From contig NZ_JAOYTH010000004.1 of assembly GCF_025847205.1 (NCBI RefSeq), positions 124,001 to 188,000 of the forward strand: DNA of 64,000 nucleotides, read 5' to 3'. The notes below the pieces were generated by a model. It saw only the letters and a list, made by a program, of their open reading frames with translations. It searched no databases and was not told the origin of the DNA. This document shows, one piece after another, positions 8,635-17,566 of the stretch. Position numbers and translations under genes: made by a program. Each line of letters begins with the position of its first letter. Within the stretch, counting starts at the first letter, position 1. Source of the DNA: Pararhizobium sp. YC-54. GTDB lineage: Bacteria > Pseudomonadota > Alphaproteobacteria > Rhizobiales > Rhizobiaceae.

Positions 8635-11600
8635 CTATATGCCTGCCGGACGCCGTAAATCGAGCGTCAGGGGAAATTCTGCCGAAGGGGCTTCCGGCGC
8701 GAGCGCGTAAGTGCCGGCCGTGTGCCCCCACGGCTCGAAACGCGCCAGCCTGCGGGCTTCCGCCTCGTTGCCGTTCACCGGAAACGTGTCGTAGCTGCGC
8801 CCGCCCGGATGGGCAACATGATAGATGCAGCCGCCGATCGAACGTTTCGACCATGTATCATAAATGTCGAATGTAAGTGGCGTGTTAACCGGCAAAACCG
8901 GGTGCAAACCCGACGCCGGCTGCCAGGCCTTGTAGCGCACGCCGGCGACGGCGACGCCGTTGAAGCCGGTCCTGGTCAGTGGCAGCGCCCGGCCGTTGCA
9001 GGCGACGGTGTAGCGTTCCGGATTGGCGGTTTCCAGCTTCACCTGCAGCCGCTCGACGGAACTGTCGACATAACGCACAGTGCCGCCGGGCGCGCCTTCC
9101 TCACCCATGACATGCCAGGGTTCGAGCGCCTGGCGCAGTTCCAGCCTGGCGCCTTCGTATTCGACCTCGCCGCAAAACGGGAACCGGAATTCGAGCTGGG
9201 CTTCGAACCATTCCGGGCGGATGTCAAAGCCGTTGGCGCGCAGGTCATTGAGAACGTCGAGGAAATCCTGCCAGACATAATGCGGCAGCATGAAGCGATC
9301 GTGCAGCGTCGTGCCCCAGCGCACCAGCTTGCCTTCGGCCGGATTTTGCCAGTAGCGGGCGATCAACGCGCGGACCATCAGCTGCTGGGCAAGGCTCATG
9401 CGCGCGTTCGGTGGCATTTCGAAGCCGCGGAACTCGACGAGGCCGAGGCGTCCGGTCGGACCATCCGGGGAAAACAGCTTGTCGATGCAGATTTCCGAGC
9501 GATGGGTGTTGCCGGTGACGTCGGTTAGAAGATTGCGGAACAGACGATCGACCATCCAGGGCAAAGGCCGCTCAGCCATGCCCGGCAATGGCACCTGCGC
9601 CATGGCGATTTCCAGCTCATACAGCGTGTCGTGTCGCGCCTCATCGACACGCGGCGCCTGGCTGGTCGGGCCGATGAACATGCCGGAAAACAGGTAGGAC
9701 ATCGACGGGTGGCGCTGCCAGTGCAGGATCAGGCTTTTCAAAAGGTCCGGGCGGCGCAGGAAGGGGCTGTTGTTGGGATTGTTGCCGCCAACAACGACAT
9801 GGTTGCCGCCGCCGGTGCCGGTGTGGCGGCCGTCGATCATGAACTTGTCGGCGCCAAGACGGGTGAGGCGGGCTTCCTCGTAGATCGCCGTGGTGATCGC
9901 CACGCAATCGGCCCAGTTGGAGGCCGGATGGATGTTGACTTCGATGACGCCCGGATCGGGCGCGACGCGCATGACGTTGATGCGCTCGTCCTGGGGCGGC
10001 GAATAGCCTTCGATATGGATCGGCAGGCCGAGATCGGCTGCCGCCTTTTCGGCCGCGGCGATCAGGTCGAGATAGTCCTCGATCCGCTCGACCGGTGGCA
10101 TGAAGACGCACAGGCGGCCGTCGCGCGGCTCGACGCTCATGGCGGTGCGCACGGCGCCGCGGATGTCACCGGCGGAGCCTGCGATAGTCTGCTCGTTGCG
10201 GTCCTGCTGCGGTTCGCTGGCCCTGCGCGATGCCTGCGCCAGCGTTCGGGCCGGTGCGCTGTAGTCGGGCAACGGGCCTCGCGGGATCGATGGATCGGCC
10301 TGGTGGATATAGGGATACTGCGACGGCGGAACGTAAGGCAGCGTGCCGAGCGGCATGCGAAAGCCGATCGGACTGTCGCCGGGGATCAGGAAGATCTTGC
10401 CGCGGCGGGTGCGCCAGCGTTCGCTGACCCATCGGCGTCCATCGGCCTTGGCGTTCCAGGCCTGGACGGGAAGAATATAACCGGTTGCGGTCGTCAGACC
10501 GCGCTCGAACACCTTGGCGATGCGGGCGCGCTCTTCCGGGCTTTCCAGCTTGGAGTTGGACGGGTCGACATTTTCCGGCAGGCTGCCTTCCTTGATGATC
10601 CATTCGGCCGGATCCTCGAAGGCGGGAATGATCATGTCGGGCTCGATCTCAAGCGCGGCGGCGATGCCGGTGAGAAGTGCCTCAGCCTCCTTGTCGGTGA
10701 CCTCGGTGTCGTGCCCCTCGGCGGCGATCAGTTCCGGATTGTGCCAAATCGGCATGCCGTCCTTTCGCCAGTAGAGCGAGAAGGTCCAGCGCGGCAGGCT
10801 TTCACCCGGATACCACTTGCCCTGGCCGTAATGCAGGAAACCGCCCGGCGCGAAACGTTCGCGCAGGCGCCGGATCAGTTCGTCGGCCTTGTCACGCTTG
10901 GTCGGGCCGACGGCGCCGGTGTTCCATTCCTCCGATTCGAAGTCGTCGATGGAAACGAAGGTCGGCTCGCCGCCCATGGTGAGGCGCACATCGGCGCCGT
11001 TCAGCACCGTATCGACGTGCTCGCCCAGCGCATTCAGCGCCTGCCAGCTTTCCTCGGAAAACGGCTTGGTGATGCGCGGATGCTCGGCCACGCGGCTGAC
11101 GGTCATGGCGAAGTCGAATTCGGTGTTGGCGTCGCCATAGAGGCCGCCGGAGATCGGCGCGGCATTGCGGTAGTGCGGGGTGGCGGCCAGCGGAATGTGG
11201 CTTTCGCCGGTGAGCAGGCCGGAAGTGGGATCAAGCCCGACCCAGCCGGCGCCGGGAATATAGACTTCGCACCACGCGTGCAGGTCGGTGAAATCGACCT
11301 CGGTGCCGGACGGACCGTCGAGTGCTTTCAGGTCCGGCGCGAGCTGGATCAGGTAGCCAGAGACGAAGCGGGCGGCCAGCCCAAGATTGCGCAGGATCTG
11401 GACGAGCAGCCAGCTGGAATCGCGGCAGGAACCGAGCGCCAGTTGCAGCGTCTCCTCCGGCGTCTGCACGCCGGGCTCCATGCGGATGACGTAGTTGACC
11501 TTCTGCTGCAGGCGCGCGTTCAGCCCGACGATGAAATCGATCGTGCGCGCCGGCGTCAGGTCGATCGTGTCGATATAGGCCTGCAGTGCCGGGCTCATCG

Positions 11601-11964
11601 GCTCGGGCTGCATGTAGATCTTCAGGTCGTCGCGGATGTCTTGCGGATAGGTGAAGGGGAAAGTCTCGGCCTCTTCCTCGATGAAGAAGTCAAAGGGATT
11701 GTAGACCGTCATGTCGGCGACGAGATCGACCTCGATCTTCAACTCCGTGACCGGGTCGGGGAAAACATAGCGCGAGAGGTAGTTGCCGTAGGGGTCCTGC
11801 TGAAGCGTGACGAAGTGATTTTCCGGCGTGACCTTGAGCGAGTGGCTGAGGACCTTGGTCTTGGAATGGGCCGCCGGCTTCAGCCGGATAATCTGGGGAC
11901 CGAGCCGTACCGGCTTGTCGTATTTGTAATGCGTCAGGTGATAGATGCTTGCTTTGATCGCCAT
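8635..11964 (-). CDS. Transglutaminase-fold protein with DUF2126 C-terminal region
   Basis: This 1109-residue protein opens with a transglutaminase-type N-terminal domain and core. The likely catalytic residues are C180 in [12 protein letters not shown]229 in DLHAWCEVY and D245 in LDPTSG. The remaining 800 or so residues form the DUF2126 region, with a conserved stretch around [12 protein letters not shown]. The length is normal for this family. It is the first gene of the cassette with the ATP-grasp/alpha-E fusion and the small transglutaminase gene. There is no signal peptide, so action in the cytosol is expected. The function is unassigned; a role in making or cutting an unusual amide bond is inference from the partners. 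Confidence 0.88.
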   Translation of the reverse strand: MAIKASIYHLTHYKYDKPVRLGPQIIRLKPAAHSKTKVLSHSLKVTPENHFVTLQQDPYGNYLSRYVFPDPVTELKIEVDLVADMTVYNPFDFFIEEEAETFPFTYPQDIRDDLKIYMQPEPMSPALQAYIDTIDLTPARTIDFIVGLNARLQQKVNYVIRMEPGVQTPEETLQLALGSCRDSSWLLVQILRNLGLAARFVSGYLIQLAPDLKALDGPSGTEVDFTDLHAWCEVYIPGAGWVGLDPTSGLLTGESHIPLAATPHYRNAAPISGGLYGDANTEFDFAMTVSRVAEHPRITKPFSEESWQALNALGEHVDTVLNGADVRLTMGGEPTFVSIDDFESEEWNTGAVGPTKRDKADELIRRLRERFAPGGFLHYGQGKWYPGESLPRWTFSLYWRKDGMPIWHNPELIAAEGHDTEVTDKEAEALLTGIAAALEIEPDMIIPAFEDPAEWIIKEGSLPENVDPSNSKLESPEERARIAKVFERGLTTATGYILPVQAWNAKADGRRWVSERWRTRRGKIFLIPGDSPIGFRMPLGTLPYVPPSQYPYIHQADPSIPRGPLPDYSAPARTLAQASRRASEPQQDRNEQTIAGSAGDIRGAVRTAMSVEPRDGRLCVFMPPVERIEDYLDLIAAAEKAAADLGLPIHIEGYSPPQDERINVMRVAPDPGVIEVNIHPASNWADCVAITTAIYEEARLTRLGADKFMIDGRHTGTGGGNHVVVGGNNPNNSPFLRRPDLLKSLILHWQRHPSMSYLFSGMFIGPTSQAPRVDEARHDTLYELEIAMAQVPLPGMAERPLPWMVDRLFRNLLTDVTGNTHRSEICIDKLFSPDGPTGRLGLVEFRGFEMPPNARMSLAQQLMVRALIARYWQNPAEGKLVRWGTTLHDRFMLPHYVWQDFLDVLNDLRANGFDIRPEWFEAQLEFRFPFCGEVEYEGARLELRQALEPWHVMGEEGAPGGTVRYVDSSVERLQVKLETANPERYTVACNGRALPLTRTGFNGVAVAGVRYKAWQPASGLHPVLPVNTPLTFDIYDTWSKRSIGGCIYHVAHPGGRSYDTFPVNGNEAEARRLARFEPWGHTAGTYALAPEAPSAEFPLTLDLRRPAGI

Positions 11965-12124
11965 GCGGATTTTTATCCCCTTGATGATGGGTCTTTGCCA
12001 CCATTGAAGGGATTTTGTGCAATGCGAAGTAAGATTGCAAGGCGCAATTCCCGGCAGGAAGATTCATTTCCTCTGAGGGTATTGAATGCGACGATGTGAG
12101 GGCGAGGGGACGGTGCGCTGTAGG

Positions 12125-12805
12125 TTAGCGTTCCAGGCCGCCAACAGCGGCGATGATCTCCCCCGCGGCCGGGAAGCCGCCAAGACCGTTCGGCCCGTCG
12201 CGCGCCTCGATTTGCGCCCAGCCGACGATGCCGGCCGCATCGACCAGGAAGTGCCCGACGAGCTGCGTACCGTGGTTTGCAAAGATCGCATGATCCGTTT
12301 CGTCAAGCTCGAAGCCATCCTTGGCGTTGAGGACGACGTTGGCTTCCATCGGCTGTAAAGGTTCCGGCAGCTCGCCGGTAGGGTTGATGCGTGCCGCCTT
12401 AAATTGCTCCATGGTCGTGCTGTGGGGCCATTCGGGGCGCTCGCTGCTGTCCTCTGGCAGGAACTCGGCGCGCGGAACGCCGAAGGCGCGGTGCGTGCGG
12501 CAATCGGGGTCGCACAGAAGCATGACCGGCGTCGGCTGGTAGCGGAAATACAGACGGGCGCGTTCCACCGGCGTGTTGATCACGGCCAGGATCTCTACGC
12601 CTGCGGCGCGCAGGGCAGGCTGCAGGCCGGCAAGCTGCCCAAGCTGACGCCGGCAGAACGGGCAGTGCAGACCGCGAAAGAAGCCGATCAGGAACGAGCG
12701 GCCACGCAAGCTGTCGAGAGAGACCAATCCGTCGAAGTTGGCCGCGGGAAGGGCGAATGCCGGTGCGGGCTCACCCGGTTGCAGCGGGCGTAGCTGGTCT
12801 CCCAT
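12125..12805 (-). CDS. Peroxiredoxin-like (AhpC/TSA, thioredoxin-fold) protein
   Basis: The 226 residues have a thioredoxin-like fold with a CxxC in GLHCPFCRRQL (C48 and C51), after the family motif GEPAPAFALP. Proteins of this group are annotated as AhpC/TSA family or redoxin-domain proteins. The extra C-terminal part (about residues 120-226) is less conserved. A thiol-dependent peroxide or disulfide reaction in the cytosol is likely but the substrate is unknown. It stands alone: 160 bases from the transglutaminase cassette, transcribed in the same direction, and 250 bases from the next gene. Confidence 0.75.
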   Translation of the reverse strand: MGDQLRPLQPGEPAPAFALPAANFDGLVSLDSLRGRSFLIGFFRGLHCPFCRRQLGQLAGLQPALRAAGVEILAVINTPVERARLYFRYQPTPVMLLCDPDCRTHRAFGVPRAEFLPEDSSERPEWPHSTTMEQFKAARINPTGELPEPLQPMEANVVLNAKDGFELDETDHAIFANHGTQLVGHFLVDAAGIVGWAQIEARDGPNGLGGFPAAGEIIAAVGGLER

Positions 12806-13004
12806 GGGATGTTTCCTTTTGCCTCGTGCAGGTGAACGACGGAAATTCGATCATATCACGTGTTGCAAGCCGGCACCGCGCTCGATGTTGATGCCGCGGA
12901 ATGTGTTCGACGCTGCACACTCTTGGGTGACATGTCTTCGCCACTGCCTGAGCGACTGCGATGGCCGGCAGCCGTTGTTTGTGGCATCTGCAAATAGCGC
13001 GAAG

Positions 13005-13032
13005 ACGCACCGGCAGTGATCCGCCGGTGCGT
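13005..13032 (-). terminator. Probable terminator of the two-domain VOC gene
   Basis: A 10-base-pair perfect stem (ACGCACCGGC with its complement) with an 8-base loop lies 24 bases past the stop at 13056. The following sequence is CTTCGC, so the T tract is poor and termination may be weak. The rest of 12806-13004 shows no gene or clear signal. Confidence 0.55.
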
Positions 13033-13055
13033 TCATCAATTGCGAAAGCGACGTT

Positions 13056-13829
13056 TCAGCGCTTCATCGATACGAGGTTGAAATGGGCGCCTTGCGGATC
13101 GACGCCGTTGATCACCCAGGCGCCTCCGGGAACCTCCATCGGGCCCATGATGATCTTGGCGCCACGGGCGGTGGCCCGCGCGACCGCGGCGTCGAGAGCT
13201 TCGACGTTGAAATAATAGCCCCAATAGGGAGCAGGAATTTCCGGCGTCTTCGTCATCATGCCGCCGATCTGCGCGCCGTTGTGATTGAAGAGCTGGTAGA
13301 CGCCCATTGCCCCCATATCCATCGCCTCGTCCTTCCCCCAGCCGAACATCTTCTGGTAGAAGGGGAATTCCACAGCGAGGTCGCCGGCCATCAGCTCATG
13401 CCAGCCGATATTGCCATTGGCATTCTGCGCGAGCTCGGGCATCTCGCCGTCGCCAGCGCCCTTGAACAGGGCGAATACCGCGCCGTGCGGATCGGCGACG
13501 ATGGCGAAGCGGCCGATGGTCGGAATATCCTCGGGCTGGCGATGTACCGTGCCGCCGAGTTCGGCGATCTTCTTTGCGGCGGCATCGACATCATCGACGC
13601 CGATATAACCGACCCAGGCGGGCGGTGCGTTCATCTTCACGGCGCCCTCAGGCATCGTCATCAGACCGGCGACGCGCACGTCACCCGCCTTGAACAGCGT
13701 GTAGTTGGCGTCGGGCATGCCGGAATCGACGGAGCTCCAGCCCACGACGTCGTCGTAGAATGCTTCCGCCGCCTTGGTATCGGTGGTCATCAGTTCGTAC
13801 CAGACGAACGCGCCATGTCCCTTGCTCAT
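13056..13829 (-). CDS. VOC family protein with two glyoxalase-type domains
   Basis: This 257-residue protein has two tandem vicinal-oxygen-chelate domains. The first begins KGHGAFVWYELMTTDTKAAEAFY and the second NGNIGWHELMAGDLAVEFPFY. The layout matches the group around the mycobacterial 27-kDa antigen Cfp30B. The ATG at 13829 is set by a strong GGAGGAGA site six bases upstream; the in-frame extension to 13943 overlaps the preceding gene and is rejected. It follows the DUF1579 gene after 74 bases and probably belongs to the MarR-controlled run with DUF899. The activity is unknown; VOC proteins bind metals and may be dioxygenases, isomerases or resistance proteins. Confidence 0.82.
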   Translation of the reverse strand: MSKGHGAFVWYELMTTDTKAAEAFYDDVVGWSSVDSGMPDANYTLFKAGDVRVAGLMTMPEGAVKMNAPPAWVGYIGVDDVDAAAKKIAELGGTVHRQPEDIPTIGRFAIVADPHGAVFALFKGAGDGEMPELAQNANGNIGWHELMAGDLAVEFPFYQKMFGWGKDEAMDMGAMGVYQLFNHNGAQIGGMMTKTPEIPAPYWGYYFNVEALDAAVARATARGAKIIMGPMEVPGGAWVINGVDPQGAHFNLVSMKR

Positions 13830-13903
13830 TGAAATTCTCCTCCTTGATGTTCTGTTTGATGTTTTGTGGCCATTTTGGCAGGAAATGCAGTTCGTCTGAA
13901 TGC

Positions 13904-14383
13904 TCAAATACGTTTGTAGTCGCAGGACATGACATACTTCCAAGTGCCGTCGGCATTTTGGATGCGGGACGATAAATTTCGGGTATTCTCGTCCTTTATC
14001 GTGATGATGTCCTGGTAGCGCGCCGTCCTGCCTGGGTTTTCGAAATCGGGGCCTTCACAGTCGAGCGTCAGCACCTTGCCGGTGTCGTCGAGTGTGCCTT
14101 CGTAGACCCAGAGGTTGGTCATGACGGAGCTGATGAAAGAACCGACATAACGTTTCCTGGCGGGGTCGTAGCCAAGTGTCAGGATATTCGTCGCCATCGC
14201 TCCGCCCGGCATGGTGCCGGTCGATTCGGAGACGATCCAGGTGCCACTGAGCGAGCGGGTTTCCTCTTCCCATGCTTCCCCGGGTGCCTGCTCGCCGGTC
14301 CCGGACGGCGGGTCGAACGTCATCCGCCATCTGCCCGTCAGCTGTTCCAGCCACCGATGTTCGTCAGCAAGCTCTGCCTTCAT
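13904..14383 (-). CDS. DUF1579 family protein
   Basis: The 159 residues resemble DUF1579, a family of lipocalin-like beta-barrel proteins without assigned function. Typical stretches are HRWLEQLTGRW near the N terminus, GYDPARKRYVGSFISS in the middle and a closing YVMSCDYKR. A GAGGAGA ribosome site precedes the ATG at 14383. It lies 44 bases after the DUF899 gene and 74 bases before the two-domain VOC gene, all on the same strand. This suggests one transcript controlled by the divergent MarR gene at 15232. Confidence 0.75.
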   Translation of the reverse strand: MKAELADEHRWLEQLTGRWRMTFDPPSGTGEQAPGEAWEEETRSLSGTWIVSESTGTMPGGAMATNILTLGYDPARKRYVGSFISSVMTNLWVYEGTLDDTGKVLTLDCEGPDFENPGRTARYQDIITIKDENTRNLSSRIQNADGTWKYVMSCDYKRI

Positions 14384-14427
14384 CGCATCGTTCTCCTCTT
14401 CGGCGCGATTTTCCCGGTCAGATGTCG

Positions 14428-15159
14428 TCAGGCGCAGCAGGATTGCGCTTGGGGTGCGCCTTCATATTCGTCGTGGCGCTTCACGAAGCTCAATGTTGAC
14501 GTCTCATTGCGGCCTTTTGGTGCCCGGTCGAGAATCATCAGCGTGGTGAGGATCTCCTCGCCGCCGCGGGCATAGTCCGAATAGGTGTGGTAGACATTGC
14601 CAGCCTCGTCGCGGACGAAGGCACTCATGCCGGGCAGTTCGTCATTGGCATCGTCGCTCGACATTTCGCGGAAATTGTAGAAGACCTTGCCGCTCTCCAG
14701 CTCTTCCTTGGTGAAGGAGACGTGGTAGTCGAAATTGAAATCGCTGCCGAAGGACGAGACCCAGGGGAACTTCCAGCCCATGCGCTTCTTGTAGGCTTCG
14801 ATCTTGTCGAGCGGTGCGCGCGAGACCGTGACATAGGTGACGTCGTGATTGTTGAGATGGGCAAGCGTGCCGTCGATATGGTCGGACAGGAAAGAACAGC
14901 CCGGGCAGCCGGCCTCCCAGTCGGGGCCAAACATGAAATGATAGATCATCAGCTGGCTGCGGCCGTCGAACAGGTCGGCCAGGGTCTTTTTGCCGGTCGG
15001 CGTATCGAACGTGTAGGTCTTGTCGACCTTGACCCACGGCATCTTCTGCCGTTCGGCGCGGATCTTGTCCCGCAGTTTCGTCTCTTCCTTTTCGGTGGCG
15101 AGCAGCGCCCTGCGGGCTTCGAGCCATTCCTCGCGGGATACAACCGGATTGCTCAACAT
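14428..15159 (-). CDS. DUF899 family thioredoxin-fold protein
   Basis: The 243-residue protein belongs to DUF899, a thioredoxin-like family. The CPGC motif (C85 and C88 in AGCPGCSFLSDH) corresponds to the redox centre of thioredoxins. LMIYHFMFGPDWEAGC, just before it, is highly typical. The C terminus ends in a pair of cysteines (SCCA). The gene is divergent from a MarR gene with 72 bases between start codons holding a perfect 12-base palindrome, so it is probably repressed by that regulator. The physiological substrate is unknown. Confidence 0.85.
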   Translation of the reverse strand: MLSNPVVSREEWLEARRALLATEKEETKLRDKIRAERQKMPWVKVDKTYTFDTPTGKKTLADLFDGRSQLMIYHFMFGPDWEAGCPGCSFLSDHIDGTLAHLNNHDVTYVTVSRAPLDKIEAYKKRMGWKFPWVSSFGSDFNFDYHVSFTKEELESGKVFYNFREMSSDDANDELPGMSAFVRDEAGNVYHTYSDYARGGEEILTTLMILDRAPKGRNETSTLSFVKRHDEYEGAPQAQSCCA

Positions 15160-15208
15160 CGTTCATTCCTCCTCAGAAAATCGTGTTTCGTTCCGCTTGA
15201 CTAAATAC

Positions 15209-15220
15209 GTTGATATCAAC
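15209..15220. promoter_or_regulatory. Palindromic operator between DUF899 and MarR genes
   Basis: GTTGATATCAAC is a perfect 12-base palindrome in the 72-base gap between two divergent starts. Its size and place fit a MarR-type dimer site controlling both directions. The surrounding sequence is rich in A and T and probably includes the -10 regions. Confidence 0.6.
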
Positions 15221-15231
15221 ATTATTATGAC

Positions 15232-15678
15232 ATGTCAAAGCCTGTCGTGATTCCTTTCGAGACCACCCTTCATGTGCGCGACACATGCCTGTGTCTTCAT
15301 GTGCAGCGCGCGGCGCGGGCATTGGCGCGTAAGTTCGACGAGGCTTTGAGGCCGCTTGAGCTGACCAACGGGCAGTTTTCACTGCTGATGTCGCTCAATC
15401 GTCCGGAGCCTCCGGGCATGGGGCCGGTTGCGCATCTGCTCGCCATGGATCGTACCACGCTGACGGCGGCGCTGAAACCGCTGGAAAAGCGCGGGCTTCT
15501 GGAAACGATGACCGATGATAGGGATCGTCGGCTGCGGCGGATGCGGTTGACGCCGGCGGGGCATGCCCTACTTTCCCGGGCGATGCCGATCTGGACGAGT
15601 ACCCATAAGGATGTCGATGACGCGCTGGGCGAAGGCCGGCCGGAGCGGTTGCGATCTGACCTGCTGGCGCTTGCCTGA
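15232..15678 (+). CDS. MarR family transcriptional regulator
   Basis: The 148-residue protein has the winged-helix plan of MarR repressors: LTNGQFSLLMSLNR leads into the DNA-binding region MGPVAHLLAMDRTTLTAALKPLEKRGLLE, and the wing has DDRDRRLRRMRLTPAG. The N terminus contains CLCLHVQRAARAL with two cysteines (C19 and C21), which could sense oxidants as in OhrR/DUF24-like regulators, though this is inference. It is divergent from the DUF899 gene and next to a palindrome. No Shine-Dalgarno sequence is evident at the ATG at 15232. Confidence 0.85.
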   Translation: MSKPVVIPFETTLHVRDTCLCLHVQRAARALARKFDEALRPLELTNGQFSLLMSLNRPEPPGMGPVAHLLAMDRTTLTAALKPLEKRGLLETMTDDRDRRLRRMRLTPAGHALLSRAMPIWTSTHKDVDDALGEGRPERLRSDLLALA

Positions 15679-15739
15679 GCGCTTTCATTCTTCCGCCGGA
15701 GGAGGCGGGCAATTCCCATAACCAAAGAGGAGACTGTCG

Positions 15740-16138
15740 ATGAGGATGATTTTCGTAAACCTGCCGGTCAAGGACGTGTCGCGTTCGAAGGCGTTTTTCG
15801 GCGGGCTCGGGTTTCGTTTCAACCCGGACTTTTCCAGCGACGATACGCTATGCATGATCGTCGAGGAAAACATCTTCGTCATGCTGATGCACGAGGCACG
15901 CTTCAAGGAATTCATCATCGACGAGATCAGCGACACCAGCAAGGTGACGGAAGTGCTGACGGCGCTGTCTGCCGGCAGCCGCCAGGAGGTGGATGAAACG
16001 CTGGCCAAGGCCCTGTCGCTGGGCGGAAAGGAATGGCGGCCGGTGATGGACTACGGCTTCATGTATGGCTGCAGTTTTCAGGATCCCGACGGCCATGTCT
16101 GGGAACTGGCCTATATGGAGCCGCAAGCTGCGAGCTGA
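15740..16138 (+). CDS. VOC/glyoxalase family protein, single domain
   Basis: The 132 residues form one vicinal-oxygen-chelate unit: MIFVNLPVKDVSRSKAFFGGLGFRFN at the start and CSFQDPDGHVWELAYME at the end. The metal ligand glutamate is likely in the WEL motif. The group is commonly annotated as glyoxalase/bleomycin-resistance-like or extradiol dioxygenase. It begins 61 bases after the MarR gene on the same strand, so it may share that transcript. The purine-rich site AGAGGAGA lies about 8 bases before the ATG. The substrate is unknown. Confidence 0.8.
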   Translation: MRMIFVNLPVKDVSRSKAFFGGLGFRFNPDFSSDDTLCMIVEENIFVMLMHEARFKEFIIDEISDTSKVTEVLTALSAGSRQEVDETLAKALSLGGKEWRPVMDYGFMYGCSFQDPDGHVWELAYMEPQAAS

Positions 16139-16297
16139 CGGTGGGTTGGCGTCTTCGATTGCCTTAGAGTGTTCGCGGGTGGCTTGGAGCCGAAAACTCT
16201 CCTCCGTCGTCCCGTGCCGGTCACAAGGGGCCGACATGACGAGGCAAAGCAAAGCGTGTCAGTAAGTGTCCGCTGACTGCACGAGAATTGGTGAAGC

Positions 16298-17023
16298 ATG
16301 ACCCAGAACGTCTACGACAATCCCGAATTCTTCGAAGGCTACAGCCGGCTCGACCGCTCGGTCGAAGGGCTGGAAGGGGCGGCGGAATGGGCGTCGATCC
16401 GGGCGCTGCTGCCGGATCTGAAGGGCAAGCGGATCGTCGATCTCGGCTGTGGTTTTGGCTGGTTTTGCCGATTTGCGTGGGAAGAGGGTGCTGCAAGCGT
16501 GCTCGGCTTCGATGTCTCGGAGAACATGCTGGCGCGGGCGCGGACAATGTCCGACCCGGCGATCGGCTATGCCAAGGCCGATCTTGAGGTGCTGGAACTG
16601 CCAAAAGCATCCTTCGATCTCGTCTATAGTTCGCTCGCCTTTCATTACCTCAAGGATCTCGATGCGCTGCTCGCCCGCGTCCACGCGGCGCTGGCGCCCG
16701 GCGGCCAGCTGGTGTTTTCGATCGAGCATCCGATCTACATGGCGCCGGCGCATCCCGGCTGGTCGAAGGATGCCGACGGGCGCGCGACATGGCCGGTCAA
16801 CGGCTATCTCGATGAAGGCCCGCGCACGACGGACTGGCTGGCCAAGGGCGTCGTCAAGCAGCACCGTACGATGGGAACGCTCCTCAATATCCTGATCGGC
16901 CTCGGCTTCACGCTGCTGCATGTCGAGGAGTGGGGCCCGTCGCTCGGGCAGGTGGCCGCCCATCCCGAATGGGCGGAAGAGCGCGAGCGGCCGATGTTCC
17001 TCCTGGTTTCCGCGCGCAAGTAA
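16298..17023 (+). CDS. Class I SAM-dependent methyltransferase
   Basis: The 241-residue protein shows the classic Rossmann-fold methyltransferase motifs: motif I VDLGCGFGWFCRF at about 47-59, the acidic end of beta-2 in LGFDVSENML, and SLAFHYLKDL and LAPGGQLVFSIEHP further on. It resembles generic methyltransferase domain 11 proteins. The acceptor is unknown. The gene ends 3 bases before the convergent MarR stop, and about 160 bases without clear features separate it from the VOC gene. Confidence 0.85.
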   Translation: MTQNVYDNPEFFEGYSRLDRSVEGLEGAAEWASIRALLPDLKGKRIVDLGCGFGWFCRFAWEEGAASVLGFDVSENMLARARTMSDPAIGYAKADLEVLELPKASFDLVYSSLAFHYLKDLDALLARVHAALAPGGQLVFSIEHPIYMAPAHPGWSKDADGRATWPVNGYLDEGPRTTDWLAKGVVKQHRTMGTLLNILIGLGFTLLHVEEWGPSLGQVAAHPEWAEERERPMFLLVSARK

Positions 17024-17026
17024 CGG

Positions 17027-17482
17027 CTAACGTTTGGTTTTGACCAGTCCGTCGAGGATGCGGGTCAGGACCGCCGTCGTGGCCTCTAGATCGTCCGGGC
17101 CGATCTCCGCCCCGAGCGCATCCGCCCAGGCTGCCTGCCGCGTCTGAATGTCGTGCAGCACGGCCTGTCCCGCCTCCGTCAGCACCAGGAGCTTGGCGCG
17201 CTGGTGGGCCGGGTTGTCCTCGTAGCGCACCAGGCCTTCGGTCTCCAGAACATCGGCAATGCGCTGCACGCCCTGGCGTGCGAGCCCGAGCACCCGGCCG
17301 ATCTCGGCCACCGGCATGCTGGCGTGGCTGGCCGCTGCCAGCACCTGCCAGCGGGCGCTGGTTTGTCCTGCCGGTTTTGCCAGCGCGTCGCCCGCCGCCG
17401 TCAGATGCGAGGCGAGCCGGATGACGGATATCGAGAAAAGGGCAAACGCGTCGCCTGCAGCAGTTCGATCGGGTTTTTTCAT
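17027..17482 (-). CDS. MarR family transcriptional regulator
   Basis: A 151-residue MarR protein with the winged helix at about residues 45-105 (TSARWQVLAAASHASMPVAE, then IGRVLGLARQGVQRIADVLE and YEDNPAHQRAKLLVLTEAG). It is divergent from the GFA gene; 84 bases separate the starts and contain two related palindromes. This is a textbook layout for an autoregulated repressor that also controls its neighbour. No obvious cysteine sensor is present. The ligand is unknown, though the neighbour suggests an aldehyde or related electrophile. Confidence 0.88.
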   Translation of the reverse strand: MKKPDRTAAGDAFALFSISVIRLASHLTAAGDALAKPAGQTSARWQVLAAASHASMPVAEIGRVLGLARQGVQRIADVLETEGLVRYEDNPAHQRAKLLVLTEAGQAVLHDIQTRQAAWADALGAEIGPDDLEATTAVLTRILDGLVKTKR

Positions 17483-17483
17483 A

Positions 17484-17537
17484 TTGACAACATATTGTCA
17501 TTCTGTAGGATGTAAATATGACAACATGTTGTCATAT
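17484..17537. promoter_or_regulatory. Two MarR-type operators with an embedded promoter
   Basis: Operator one is TGACAACATATTGTCA at 17485-17500. Operator two, at 17516-17537, is a perfect 22-base palindrome with half-site ATATGACAACA. Both share TGACAACAT and its complement, and their centres are 34 bases apart. A promoter candidate for the GFA gene, TTGACA (17484-17489) with TAGGAT 16 bases on (17506-17511), overlaps operator one, so binding should block transcription. Confidence 0.75.
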
Positions 17538-17566
17538 TGTGAAGTTCCAGGCAAGGGAGGGCGGAC

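Noticed and set aside
9631..12099. 822-codon plus-strand open frame
   Set aside because: Antisense to the DUF2126 transglutaminase gene and without any recognisable domain.
13830..13943. In-frame extension of the two-domain VOC gene
   Set aside because: The extension overlaps the DUF1579 gene, and a strong ribosome site precedes the internal ATG at 13829.
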